A stretch of DNA of 64,000 nt, taken from assembly GCF_003672135.1 (NCBI RefSeq), contig NC_039509.1:11976663-12040662 (forward strand). Reading direction: 5' to 3'. The notes under the pieces were generated by a model. The model had not been told where the DNA came from. It was given only the letters and a program-made list of their open reading frames with translations, and made no database searches. The DNA is from Ooceraea biroi (lineage: Eukaryota; Arthropoda; Insecta; Hymenoptera; Formicidae). Made by a program: the position numbers and the translations under genes. Positions 52,131 to 64,000 of the stretch are shown here, in pieces; position 1 is the stretch's first letter, and each line of letters begins with the position of its first letter.

Positions 52131-52529
52131 GATTCCACGAATCTATTGAGATAAGCAAGTTAGCGGTGCGGTTCTAATTAAATGAAATCAATGAGAAATG
52201 TCGAATCTAAAGGCAGAAGGAAGACGTGCCATCTCGCAAAAGTCTCAATGATCTGAGCAACTTTTAAAGACTCTCAAAGTTTAAAAGCTCAAAAAATGTA
52301 ACAAAAAATTTTATTAAGAAGAAAATTAATTCTCGGATTAATTAATTAATTTATACCATGTTATTAAAGTATAATAGCTACCCCTTCATATTCGTGGTTT
52401 AATATTTAATATATCTGCAAAAAGATAATACACGATAATAAAACTTTTGGTATAATAAATAAATAAAACAAAAGATATAAATGAAAAATTTCCTTATAAA
52501 TACCATAAAGTACACATCTCGCATTTCAA

Positions 52530-52860
52530 ACAAAGCGCCACAACCATCTGCGATGCAATGTTTCGTAGGAAAGTTGAAATACGTGTTACGTACATACCGT
52601 CCTCTGCAACTTGCATTTTATCCTCAAAGACCGCATCATCCCGCGGTCGCTGAAAACAATTTAAATTTGCAATGCAAAGCAGTAATAAGTCCCGACCGGA
52701 TCGCAGTGTACGATTCGCGAAGTGCACTATTTTCGTTTGTACTTTTTAACAGCAGACGAAGAAAATTTATTTACTCCGCCTTGGAAATTTATGAGCAGTG
52801 CTTGTACCATCCCCTGCGTGCGAAGCGTATTCTAGAATTATTCTATGACCGCAAACGTGA
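52530..52860 (-). pseudogene. Unidentified two-exon unit, copy B
   Basis: A diverged tandem copy of the unit at 51800-52130. On the minus strand the donor GGCGGA|GTAAAT and acceptor TTGTTTTCAG bound a 125-base intron (52650-52774). The following exon reads RPRDDAVFEDKMQVAEDG and could end at a GTATGTACG donor (exon 52598-52649). Immediately upstream on the same strand, 52848-53030 reads a hydrophobic stretch (IIADAPFVLSMWFACALLTF) ending in a stop. This could be a membrane-spanning exon of the same gene or chance. No family is assigned and it may be a pseudogene. Confidence 0.35.
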
Positions 52861-53317
52861 GTAATGCGCAAGCAAACCACATGGACAACACGAAGGGCGC
52901 ATCCGCGATGATGCAGTTAAAAAACTCCTCTCGATCGATAGACTTAATTGTTTTAAACGTTCTCAACTTAACGCTTCCTACGAAAATAAACGAAAACTTC
53001 AGATTTATGAATGATGGGACGAAGACAAGACGGCAAGGTCCGATTATTTCCAAACCTTTTATTCGTACAGAGCTGTCGGCGTACATTAGAAATGTGCAAG
53101 GTTTGTCACCTGTTCCTCGAAGAAAATAGTGAAATTCGTTCTTAAATTGTATGCTCCAACGTGGACGATTTCGAGCGAGAATGATTGGAGCGTCAGCGCG
53201 GGCGATATTACCTTTATACAAGTACGAATAATTATACTCGACGAAACTACAATTCACATACATTAAAAATGACGAACTTTAATTATACAGGATGGGTGAT
53301 TTTGGCGTGCATATCTA

Positions 53318-53353
53318 TGCACGTGCCGATCAAGAGACACACCGGCACGTGCA
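53318..53353. repeat. 11-bp inverted repeat with paired CACGTG boxes
   Basis: TGCACGTGCCG at 53318-53328 and its exact reverse complement at 53343-53353 are separated by 14 bases. Each arm contains the palindromic E-box CACGTG, the binding site type of bHLH factors. It could form a hairpin or serve as a double E-box; there is no gene next to it to give context. Confidence 0.5.
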
Positions 53354-53740
53354 CATCTACGTTCACCGGTTAGGATGACGCGAGCGATGCATATGTATAT
53401 GCATGGAGCAATTCTTCACGAGCACGGATGCTCCCTTTTTATATATATATACATATACGTATGTACATAATACGTGATATAATGTACATAATGATATACA
53501 TATATATACACACCTACGCATTGTCGTTTGTGCTAGACGACGAGTTCCTATCGGCGCGCACGTTAATTCAACCCGCCCCGATGGGAACTCGGTCGTGCGC
53601 GCGTTTCTTACTTATCTTACTTGTCGTGCCGGGAACTAAAGTCGACGAGAAACCTCGCATTCTGGCGGTGATTCCTCAAACTTTGCGTCGCGGCTCGTTA
53701 ACTCTTAATTAATCGCTAGTTATGTATTTTAGCGCGGGGC

Positions 53741-53765
53741 GAGAGAGAGAAAGAGAGAGAGAAAG
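53741..53765 (+). repeat. (GA)n microsatellite
   Basis: An imperfect GA tract at the start of a purine-rich region that extends to about 54.35 kb. Confidence 0.88.
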
Positions 53766-54673
53766 ACGATGGTCGACATGACGACATGACGAATGCGACG
53801 AGGATGGAGAAACGGTCTGAGGGAGTACACAAGGTAAAGGGGAAGAGATAAAGGATGAGGTCCTCCTCGCGAGAAGAAGGAAACGGAAAAGGAAAAATAG
53901 AAAAAGTCGGGACGTATATCATCGAGAGAAAGAGAGAGGTGTCAACACACGATACAATAACACCAGGAACAAAATCGTGGCGAGGAAGTAGCCAACGCGC
54001 CGCGATAACTTCCGCTTGACAGGGATGCTGCCTCGACACCGCGGTATCCTCCTCGAGTGAAAGAGCGAGAGAAGGAGTCTCCGAGTATGACGGATCCCCA
54101 GTTCACTTGTCGTGATGCTGCAAATGACGTTACGGTATATTCGTTCGGAACAAGTTTAGGATCGATTTTCAGGCGAAGAAGAAAGAAACGAGTTTTCCCT
54201 CGGAATGAAGCTGCGCTCGTGACATTCGGTCGACCGAGAACGGTGTCTACGTTGGATATTAATTACCCTGTTATCGGGAGGATTCTCGTCAGGAAATCTT
54301 GGAAAGAAAAATCGAAGAGAAGCGGAGGAGAGTCGCGATGAAGTCGGAGCGAGCAGAGACAGGTCGGATGCCTCTCTCGCCTTTTATCTCCCTGAGCGTG
54401 TAACGGTCAGAACGCCGCGAGATGGCTAATTCCGCCTGTAATGTTCAACACGAAGAACGATCAGCTACGTGAAATGACGCGGGCAAACGAAAAACGAAGG
54501 GGAGAAAAGGAAAACCACAACCACGAGCCTCGGCAGTTCGAATCCTTCTCGCTCGAAAGCCCGGTTCTCGAAAGCGCTCGCGCGTTTCCATCACACGACA
54601 ATATACAGTACGTACCACCTGATCGGTGACGCGTTTCAATGATAACAGTAATACTAACAATAGTAGCGATGAC

Positions 54674-54710
54674 GATAATAATAATAATAATAGTAATAAT
54701 AATAATATAG
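54674..54710 (+). repeat. (ATA)n trinucleotide repeat
   Basis: About twelve AAT-type triplets with one G interruption. Confidence 0.88.
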
Positions 54711-54830
54711 TAATAGTATATTATCGATAACAATAATTTATTATCGTCCGCAGCGACGACGCGTCCATCTGTGCGTTTCTTCGAAAAAAAAAATATATAT
54801 TGTATGTAATGTGTATGTATAATATATAAC

Positions 54831-54848
54831 TATATATATATATATATT
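54831..54848 (+). repeat. (TA)n microsatellite
   Basis: Nine TA units immediately before the GC-rich block at 54.9 kb. Confidence 0.88.
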
Positions 54849-54879
54849 TATAGTATCTCTCTCTTTTTTTTCCCGTCAT

Positions 54880-55708
54880 ATATCGCCGCGTGCGCGCGAC
54901 GGATATTTACAACAATTTCTCTTAAATCTCGCGAGATTGGGCTGGACTCCCCGGTGGCGTAAGTTTCGTGCGTGTCCGGAGGCCGCAACTCCTCGCTCCA
55001 CGATGCTTCTTCCGCACGAGCGCACCCTCCGTGGACGTTCACCGCGAGGTCTCATCCCCTCGTAAACGCCCGTCCCCAGGACCGTCTTCACCCCACTTCC
55101 GCCGGAGGTGGAAGTCGCATCCGAGGGTGGAGACCAAGGATGGAGCACGTCGCGCGGAAACCACCGAGCGGGTGGCTCGAGCCTGCCTTTGGCGGCATCA
55201 CAGTGCACCTCACTCGTGATCGTTCATATCACAGGACACGCCACTGTGCTACCACCACAGAGCACAGCACAGCGTGGAGCGCCTCGTCGGCGGAGGGCGG
55301 CCTCCAGTCGCGAAAGTCACGTCACTGCTCACGAAATCGTCGTCGTCGTACGTTCCGCAGAGTCACCACTCGGTCCTCCTCTCATCTGCCCGTCGTCTGT
55401 TCGTTCCCGAGGAGTCGAACGAGGTCCAGCAGATCAATTCGCCGTCCAGCTGCCTCCGCTGCGCCGTGTATAATAACGAACTGCTTCCTTGAAGGATCCA
55501 CAGAGACTCCAAGAAGCGGTGCAGCTTTTTTCGTCGATGCTGCGTCGTAACAGGGTGGAGATTCCTCTTTCTAGCACGCAGATGGTTGAGGACTGAGAGT
55601 ACTCTCTCTTTCTCTCTCTTTCTCACTTGCTTTTTTTCTCTCTCGCGACTGTCCGCTGGATAAACGCGAGCGCGCGCGGACGGACTGTGGCATCATTGAG
55701 CGTTCCAG
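54880..55708. other. GC-rich block, possible 5' untranslated exon
   Basis: A sharp change from AT repeats to GC-rich, CpG-containing sequence. It ends on the + strand at a strong donor-like sequence TTCCAG|GTACGG (donor GT at 55709). Long frames are open in several frames on both strands, which is typical of GC-rich untranslated DNA, and the predicted peptides are Ser/Arg-rich without a domain. A non-coding first exon or promoter island is plausible but unproven, and strand is uncertain. Confidence 0.25.
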
Positions 55709-57224
55709 GTACGGGTGACGGTCTTTTTCGCTCGTCGAACCGAACGTATCAAGCTACGGAGGATTCCGTTGTTCGTGGCTAACACGAGAGGTACCTATAA
55801 TTTGCACGGCTTCATCTGCACGGGACGGGATGTGGTGCCTGCGAAAGTTAGAGGGAGGATTCCTGATAAAAAAGGGCTCGCGTTTCCGTTCCGAACGGGG
55901 TGGGTATCTGCTCTGGCGACACGACTTGAGCCTTTGTGGAAGATACTGGACTCAAAGGCAGCAATCTTTGTTATCAAAAGTGTATTGACTATGTCACAGT
56001 TCAGATTTTTTGCTGTTAATATCGTTTGTAGACAACATTAATTTTAACTCAGTTTCGACTTAACTTTCGACTGTATGATTGATGCCTTTGCGACTTTCTA
56101 TGACCGCCAACTTCGTTGAAGGAAGAAGATACTACCGAGCGAGATCATCTCGGAAAGCATCGAATAGAGAGAAAGATAGATATTAGACAGCCGGAGAAAA
56201 GGCGGAGCAGAGAGGAAGACAGAATATCATTAATAAAGCGACACAGAGAAGGCGTCAAAAAATGGCGAGAAAAATGGCGCACCTGAAAGAAGAGAGTAAG
56301 TCAGAACAGAATAAAGAGAGAAAAAAGGATTGAATAAACGCAAACATAAATGTGTCTAACGAGGAATAAAGAAATTTGTGTTTCCTGTAAGGGTTCGCGG
56401 GCAGATGGGCTTCTTGATTTATACGAATTACAATCTTGTATCAAGGATCTCACTCGAAGACTTCAAGCTGTTGTTTTGCATTGCATGGATTCGGAAGCGT
56501 GAGATATGAATGATTGACAGTTGCTTGGATAGGGAAGAGAGATTGCGTTGTATTACGTGCCGTTACGTTGCATTGTGTGCGTTAACACGCCCGCAGGGCG
56601 TCAAGGATTAGAAGGCTACCAGGCAGCGCTCCTCTACTTTCTCGCGATCAGCTACAGCTGATTTCGTATCGCATCGTTACTCGCTTGGGTAGGAAACTGC
56701 GGCTGAATTGCACCTACATCCGTGGTCTGGTCCAGCTAAGCCCTTCACTGCGATTCTATCCAAGGTGTCGCGTAAAAGGAGACAACTGCTATTTATACAC
56801 GTGAACAACGAAAAATATTTATATAGTCTCATTAATTTTAGCCATTTTATACACACATTTGTTACATTCTCTGATTGCAAGACAGATTTCTCAGAGCTGA
56901 TCATCTAGACAACAATTTTGTGAACAGTTAGGGTTCGCAACAACTTTATCCATAATTTTCCTGTATATCTTTCGAAAGACACCTTGTACGGATGAAGGAA
57001 GTAGCTCGACTAAGAGAGATTAGTGTTAACTGGCGCAAGTGCAACCGCTCTAAGAAGGCACAGTCGTTAAGAACGTTAATGCGGCTCTAGACACCGAAAA
57101 CGGGGCGGGTTTTCGAGCCAACTTCGTTCGTTCGTCTCGCTTTCGTCGCCGTCGCCAGCGAAGATCTCGATTCGAACGATCCCTCGTAGCAGCGATCTTG
57201 CTGGGAGAGCGGGAGAAGAAAAGG

Positions 57225-57232
57225 TATAAAAG
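57225..57232 (+). promoter_or_regulatory. Candidate TATA box
   Basis: TATAAAAG lies in a GC-rich setting, followed about 30 bases later by GC-rich sequence and, at 57318/57319, a donor-like CTGCAG|GTAGCT. The arrangement resembles a TATA promoter with a short non-coding first exon reading right. No downstream coding exon is visible, so this is a motif-level suggestion. Confidence 0.25.
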
Positions 57233-60200
57233 AAGAAGAAAAGCAGCGGCGGCGAAACGGTTGCGGCGCGTCTAGCCAGCGATCGGGGGTGTCCCCAAAA
57301 CTGCGAGTTGGACTGCAGGTAGCTAACGTAGTTATCGAGCATTCCGCGTTGCTTGCTGCTGCTGTTGCTGCTGTTATTATAGCGTTCTACTGCGATGAGA
57401 TGCGATGCAAGCGCGCCGGTTATTTCGCGCCTGTCTCGTTTGTCTATGCTTTCGTTTTGTATTTTCGGGTCTTTATTGTGTTTTTGTTTTCTAATTTGCG
57501 GGCTGAAGCTTGCTTCGCGCGCTCGGTTGGCGGGCGGCGGCGGGCGGCGTAACTTGGGATCACGATTGTCGACCCACCAGTTTTTTTACTGGGCCCACTT
57601 GTCGACGACCACTTCATTTACTGCAACATAACACACACGAGAGCGATTAACGGCGAAGACCCAAATGGCGAACTAAAGGGTGGAAAAGGGTGGAAAGGTA
57701 AGCGAGCGAACGGCCGGCTGCTCACGGCGCGCTCGTCTAACGTGCTCGCTGCGGCTTCTTCCTCATGAAGGTTCGACGATCTGAAAACGATCGATCCTCA
57801 GATTAATCGGGCTCGACTGGGCGCGCGGGGTTTTGCTCGAACGAATGTACGGATTCCTGGAAGAAGGGACGGCCTGCAAAACCGTCGCGGATGTTACGAT
57901 GGCTTGCGGACGCTGGCGATACGTTAACGAGTGTGATGGCTGTTTCTTTTTGCGAAAACATCGCTTCGGCACTTTGTTGTTGCACATCTCTGTCGACGGT
58001 GGAGTATCGGTGATTCGAGTGAAATAAAGGGTACAGCTCTTGGCGCAACTCGAGTAGAATAATCCTTATTTATCATCACAATCATGAGAACATCGTTAGA
58101 AACCTACTAGCGCGCGTACAACGTAACAAACGTACAACCGTGTCGATTACAGGTGGACGAAGTCGCGTGCGACTGCGATAATATTCTAATCACCATAAGC
58201 TAACACTCGTACATTCGTTCTTGGATTTCTTCATTTTTTTTCTTCCTTTCCTTTTCTTTTCTTTCCTGTCATCTCGCGGGTGATCGATCTTGGACTGCCG
58301 ATCGCCACGCGGACGAAAGTGCACATGCACGTGACGTGTGTTCGTGTGTATATGTGTGGCTGTTGATGATGCATTATGTGGTGCGGTGTACGGGGGTGGG
58401 TGGACACTGAGGGCAGGGGTTTTTTTTTCTCTGTTATAAGACGTCCAGTCCCTTTGAGCAGCTCGAGAGTGTAATGTGAGTGCTGGATCGCCGATTTCTC
58501 GGCTGCGGCCGATTTAGGTGTCTCTCAGACTCGCGCCCTACGCCCCTTCGGTCTTTATTTCGGCGACGTCACCGGCGGCGACACTGCAATCATACCAGGG
58601 TAACATCAATTATTCCACCACACGCCAGGCAACCCCCGCTGACACAGCTCGTAAGCCTCTCGCGCGTCTCTTGTCCACTACGGAGCGGGATGCAGCTGCT
58701 TAGCTCGATGCAAGCCTGGCGAACGGCGGTTGTGTTAACGCAGCGATGTGAGTGTACACCTGACCATGGGGGGCATTCAAGTATCCGGAATGTCGTGGAA
58801 ATGCAAATACATGTACGTATACATAGATAAGGGAATCTATTACAATACGTATGTAAAAATGTATTATAAATCCTTGAATTATATAAATAATGTATCCTTA
58901 TATAATAAATTATATATCCTTGAAAAATTGCAGTCGTATAAATTGTACAAAAGTGCGATGAAGAATGCGTGTAACGATAAGATAAATAAATATACAATAA
59001 ATAAACTGCTTCTGTAAAAAAGTATCTCGAGTATCATTTACATTTAGAATTATTAAATATCCACACCAATTGTTATCCAACTTGATACTTTGGAATGTCA
59101 ATTGCGTGACGAAGAGATCGTGATTTCTTAAATCGTCGAGTATTTCCGGGGGTATGACTCGTGTGTACGTGTGCGTCATGTTAGGGCATACAACGAGAAC
59201 GCTAAATCTCATTAGTCTTAAGAATGACAAATTTCACATTACCTGCATCGTTCACGTGTGTGGCCATAGTGGTCGTTCCCGAAGACCGTTCTTCCCGTGA
59301 CTGTACACAGTTTGGCACACACCAGCAGGCAGGGGGAGGATTAGCAAGAGAGATGTGTTGAGGTCTCGTACGATGTGTCGGGGAAGTTTTTCCACCTCCT
59401 CGATTTGAGGACTCGGGTCATTCCGGGTCGACAGTTATCACATCGGTTTTATTTCCAGTGAACGCATGCAAAACTCCAAACAACAAGTTTTATGGACAGA
59501 AGGGAGATGACGGGCTGGGACACACATAATAATAGATGATGATGGATAGGAGCGCCGTTGAAGAACGAGAATTTCGGCGTCACGTGTTTTATTTTTCGAA
59601 ATCTTGCCTCCATACAGATGCAACGTGGCGAGCTGAACAAGATGGTCTCCCACCGGGCGAGTCCTCTCGAGAGCCTTTCGGTTTGTTACGTCGAAAAAAA
59701 GTCATAAGGGTTACAAGCAGGGCTGTCTTAATCATCGGATAAGTGGACCGTAGCTCGAGCACGATTATGATCATTTTATTGCACCAAGTACTGCTAAGTA
59801 CTGCATTTCCTTTTTAATTACATATTCTAGGATCAGTTCTTAAATTAATTTCTTGTAGAATTTTGGGATAACCGCTTTTGCAGTTACGTAAATTTTCTTA
59901 TATATAATTTTAAAATATCGTCTAAACGAGATCTTCTGATCCGACTTTATTTACGAGAGTACGGGTTCGAATATAATTTTTCTACTCCAGATTCGATTTC
60001 TTCTATATTGAGCAATCTCGTGTTACTTTGGCCCACCAACATCTAAATGTCTTAAGCCAGCTGCGGTTACGGTGAGCATTCAGGACGTCGTGGAATAACG
60101 GGTAACAGATAAAAAGTCGAAAAGTTAAAGTGATTTAGGCGGATGGCGGAAGGTGGAGGGAGCAAACTGGATCAAACACTCATCACGTCAGCGGTGTATC

Positions 60201-62283
60201 AAGTGTTCGATTTGGCGGTGTTACACACGCGACGTTTGCCAAGTCCAAGCGAGAATCGTCGCATACGCTCGATTAGTAAGGCCAATCATCGAGAATCGAG
60301 AAACGCACATGAGCATTAGTAACACATGATTCCTTTTTATTATAACAAGTAATGCACTAATAGTATTCACCGTTAATATACTCTCACTTGTTATAATATC
60401 GTTCCGTATGAGCTCACGTATCGAATACACGACAAAGACGCGAATATCGGATATATAATTATCAGACGATAAATAATAAACGAATTACGAACTTGGCTCC
60501 GCGCCAACACAGGAAACGATGATAACTGTACGATAATGCGATTATACTTATCGCATAAATTGGATCGTACGCTGGGTAAGCGACAGTCGGATTCGTATTA
60601 TACTTTTTTTATCTCTCGTGTCTTCCCTTTTATCTCTACTTTCATGTATTCTATCTCTATATACGAATCTGATTGCGCCCGAAATCGTATCCCGGGATTA
60701 TCGTACGCCGCGACAGAGAACATATACTCAAAAATCACTCAATGTCATTCCACATAAGTTATTAATATTAATATTACTTTATTATCGTTATAGAAATAGG
60801 TACTTCCTGCAGGAAACGACGCGATCGTAGTCTCATCGTCGCTGGACACCGCGCTTGCTCGTCAACGTCACGCAAAGATCAACAAAAAACGTAATTCACC
60901 AACTACGAATTAATTTTCTTTTAATTGAAAAAATTGAATGGAGAAAAAACATGATTTCTGTTAAATGTTAAATTATTTCCCTTGAATAAAAATTGTGCAT
61001 GATATGTACAAAGTATGCAAAAAAGCTACGACAAAGAACGTCTTTCTTCTTCTGGAAATGTAGCATTATGATTCAATCGAAACGTATATGCTCAATCTGC
61101 GATTTCCTTCCTGGCGAGCGAACTCGTCGATATCTGCATGACGTCGCGTGTATGCCGGTATTCTTTCGTCGAGATGGCACTACTCCGTCATTCTTGATGA
61201 ATGTAAAATACAATGCACACTCAAGTACTTACAGATACATCGTGGCCAAAGTAGAGACCTGAGCGCAAAGCATTGATGAGCAACGAGCCCCGAGAAGATC
61301 AGATGAGTGCACAAACGTGTTCGACAAAGGAACTTTGAAGCGCCTTCGTCCAGAAAATGATCGTTGCAAATATCCCGCTTTTTCAGATTGGCAAATTTAA
61401 TCAGTGTAAAAACTCGAAGCTTCTTCCTGAGACTCGTCGCTCATGTAATATTGCATCCGGACTCCCCGATTGATTTCGTCGAATTTATTGAGCGTCACAG
61501 AACTGCATTAAACACTTCATACCGGCGTTGATCCCCGCGCGCATACCTGTGCTCCTTGCGCAATTGCGCTAACTGATAGTCGCACTCGCATGAATAACGC
61601 GGCTGGAATTCTGTGCCTTGATAGATGAACGCAACGACAGCAAACATAGCAAAAGATAAGACTTGAAGAGATCGACAGATTCATCGTTCGTATCAAATAT
61701 CTTTAAAATTTCGAAGCGAGATATCTATATTTGGCTTTCCTATATACACCAGAGCCATTGTAGTTGAGATTTAATTCTCTGCAAAGTGGTAGGCAATCAA
61801 AACTTATTTAATTTTAAGCGCTCATGACTATGAAACGAATTTGTTACACAAACGGCAATTACGCATCTCGAGGAAATGAAAATTGCATTCAGCTCGATAT
61901 GCTCTCCTGCAAAAGTAATTTTCATCACTATCAACCGTGAGGCGCAGAATCCGTTCTCGCGAATACAAGATTTAACCGACATTCGCGATCAAAGGCACAG
62001 GTATCGGCCTGTGGATGCACACCGATAGCTCATCTTTCGCTAAAAAGAAAACACAAAAAATCAATTACGTTACTCGGAACGAAACAAACGCTACTCGAGA
62101 CACAAGTCTGTTAGTGCCTAGCGGCTCCAACGCATCCGTCCTGATTAAGTTTTAGTTATGCCCATACCAAAGTATCACGCCTTAACCGTTACTAATTAAT
62201 TAATTATATTACACTATATCTCGCGTGCCGCACGACGGCGGTCGACTTCCGTGTCTGGCGCCGGCATTAATCGGCGCCAATTA

Positions 62284-62301
62284 AATTATTATTATTATTA
62301 T
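62284..62301 (+). repeat. (ATT)n trinucleotide repeat
   Basis: A short run of ATT triplets. Confidence 0.8.
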
Positions 62302-63724
62302 GCGTTGCGCGCCGAAAAGCGCAGCGGCGCAATCAACCCCCCGCCGGAACACATCATCAGTCTTGTTGCGTTTGCACGTGTTCGAGGGGCGACGCGCGCT
62401 GTGAATCGCGGCCGAATCGCGGTGATCTCTATGAAGATCCGGATGAACCCTGAAGAGCGTGCACCATCCGCGGGCAACACAGAACGCAGCTCAAGACCAT
62501 CCCCTCGATTGTGACGCGAATCTACTTGATGTGACTCAGAATTACAGACTGTACAGAAACATCCTGTCGCGACAGATGATCTTGTTTTGCACGTACCACT
62601 AGCAAGTACGAGAAAAAGAGGCCAGAAAGAAGAGATTGACTGGAATCAAGATAATTTCGTCTCTGTCAGCATTTCCTCGAGTTCGATTCTTCTTCTTTTT
62701 CTACACTGCTAGATGTACGTGTGTTCCAAGCGTGATCTATGCTTCCGCGGACGGTACACGCCCTGAGGGATGAACTGACTGAGCAGTCAGATGCATCGAA
62801 GGCCCACGTACTCGATGACGACACCGATTATTCGTTTCGCATGTGACGCGTGGTAGCTAAGACAGTGGCCGAACTCGTGTTCACTCAATCGAGAGGTAAT
62901 CCTCGATTATTATTAATTGAGGATCGTCCCGTGCGATGCAAAAATTCTGACGCTGAGGATCGGCGGTTTGTCGATGTGAGAAAGAAAAAAACAAAGAGTT
63001 TCCCAGCGACTCATGCTCAAACGAGTTCGTTAATGAAATTATCACAGTTCGGTAAAACGGGCATTGCTGTCGATCCGTTTTGACGAAATATTGTAGATGC
63101 GTACAGAAGTGTACTAAATATTAAACATTCTCTTTTTATCACGAAAAATTGTTTTAATGAGTAATATGTAAGTTGATACTCGATATCAGGTTACTTCTCA
63201 TTCCTTGAAAAATGAGTTGAAATATTCGATGAAACGGAAAACAGACAGAAAACGCGATTTCAATCCGAAAACCAGAAACGAATTATTGCAATAAACAAAT
63301 TATTTTTATTAACATGATTATTTAAGCACTTATTCACGTTTTGGATAATTATAAGACGGTGTAAAGTTGTGTATCGATCTCCTCTACGCGCATTTGCAAA
63401 ATTTCGTTAACATCAGAATTTTGCAACTGGGAGTATCCTCGCAAATTTGAAACAAGGACTATGAATATAAAAAGATTTTGTGGAAGCCAGACAGAGAAAA
63501 CAATGATACGCGCTCTGACTACATCGCTATATGTCGTCATCGGTGACGAGTATGTAAAAAAGAGATATCTACGTAATTTCGCTAATTTTACAATGAAAGA
63601 TACGTAATATCATTACCGACAGGAATGTATACAATCAATTCCGACGTTGAGTGTCTTCGTGTTCGGAGCACTGCTCTAATATAGTAGTATGTCAACGAAT
63701 GCACACTAGAAAATCTATGGACTG

Positions 63725-63736
63725 CCCCCCCCCCCC
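63725..63736 (+). repeat. C12 homopolymer
   Basis: Twelve consecutive C residues in AT-rich flanking DNA, the mirror of the G runs at 5969 and 18174. Confidence 0.9.
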
Positions 63737-64000
63737 GTCTGTTTCGAGCGCGAACGAGAAAAGTAATGAGAGACGTCGACTATAGTTTCCTCTGCTTGAC
63801 AGTTGCCTTATTATCTTACACTTACAGAGCTCTTTGCAGTCCATATCCGGAAATTAGTGATAAGGTGGGTATCTGTGTTGCGGAATTCAACTCGCGAAAT
63901 ATGTAAATCACATATGTAAACGGGTTGCATACATAAGGGATAGATGTAATAATGTGTGTTACAAACCAGTGCAAAAATTAGAGAAAATCCTGCCGTGTCC

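Larger units (their letters stand above)
50920..64000. other. 13-kb region without a confirmed gene
   Basis: Right of the mariner there is AT-rich DNA with a probable duplicated minus-strand unit at 51.8-52.9 kb. GC-rich blocks lie at about 54.9-55.7, 57.06-57.76 and 58.44-58.76 kb, alternating with microsatellites. Frames of up to 192 codons (+ strand from 54972) are low-complexity Ser/Arg-rich translations of GC-rich DNA and have no domain. From about 58.8 kb to the end I see only AT-rich sequence, short microsatellites and a C homopolymer. The region could contain 5' untranslated exons and promoters of a gene beyond the window. Confidence 0.55.

Noticed and set aside
54972..55550. 192-codon + frame in a GC-rich block
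   Set aside because: It begins at a GTG rather than an ATG, the peptide is Ser/Arg/His-rich without any domain, and other frames on both strands are open over the same DNA, as expected in GC-rich sequence with few stop codons.
57289..57552. Frame with a hydrophobic segment after the TATA box
   Set aside because: It starts at GTG, and the hydrophobic residues come from GCT/GTT repeats; a donor-like site near 57319 would interrupt it.
58905..59230. 106-codon minus-strand frame in AT-rich DNA
   Set aside because: Low-complexity Ile/Leu/Phe-rich translation of AT-rich sequence, with no motif.
1..64000. tRNA, rRNA, CRISPR, bacterial promoters and ribosome-binding sites
   Set aside because: No tRNA B-box with a matching A-box and cloverleaf, no rRNA-like blocks and no spaced repeats were seen; the genomic style is eukaryotic.

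Overview
This is a non-coding-rich piece of an animal nuclear genome, most probably an insect and plausibly a hymenopteran such as an ant. The reasons are spliced exons split by introns of 8.7 and 18.1 kb, AT-rich and microsatellite-rich intervening DNA, a mariner transposon in two closely related copies, and a (TTAGG) array, which is the insect telomere unit. No bacterial-type operons, rRNA, tRNA or CRISPR were seen. Most open frames in the window are chance frames in intron or intergenic DNA.

Left half (about 1-31.6 kb): the only clear cellular gene is the 3' portion of an alkaline phosphatase on the + strand. Three exons can be placed, at 3964-4158, 22264-22385 and 31134-31610. Their splice phases agree (1/2, then 0/0), and together they carry the zinc-site signatures: the D-x3-H in the RIDHAHH segment, TADHSH, and THGGED. 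The N-terminal two thirds of the enzyme, with the catalytic serine, must lie left of the window. The last exon ends in a long Ser/Asn/Ala-rich tail and a hydrophobic C-terminus, as expected for a GPI-anchored ectoenzyme. The second intron contains a 944-bp non-autonomous DNA transposon with about 166-bp terminal inverted repeats and a perfect 8-bp target duplication. Nested inside it is a GC-rich 249-bp palindrome abutting six telomere-like TTAGG units.

Middle (31.6-49.6 kb): a purine microsatellite follows the phosphatase stop codon, then a short well-initiated 53-codon frame of doubtful status, then about 17 kb with no supported gene.

Right part (49.6-64 kb): a near full-length mariner (49654-50919) with intact inverted repeats and TA duplication, but a transposase broken by a stop and a frameshift. 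Its 3' end is 97% identical to the mariner fragment at 1-362. Next to it (51.8-52.9 kb) are two diverged tandem copies of what looks like a minus-strand two-exon unit with conserved splice sites, of unknown family. From about 54.9 to 58.8 kb there are GC-rich blocks with a TATA box and donor-like sites that could be promoters or 5' untranslated exons of an unseen gene. No coding evidence was found there.
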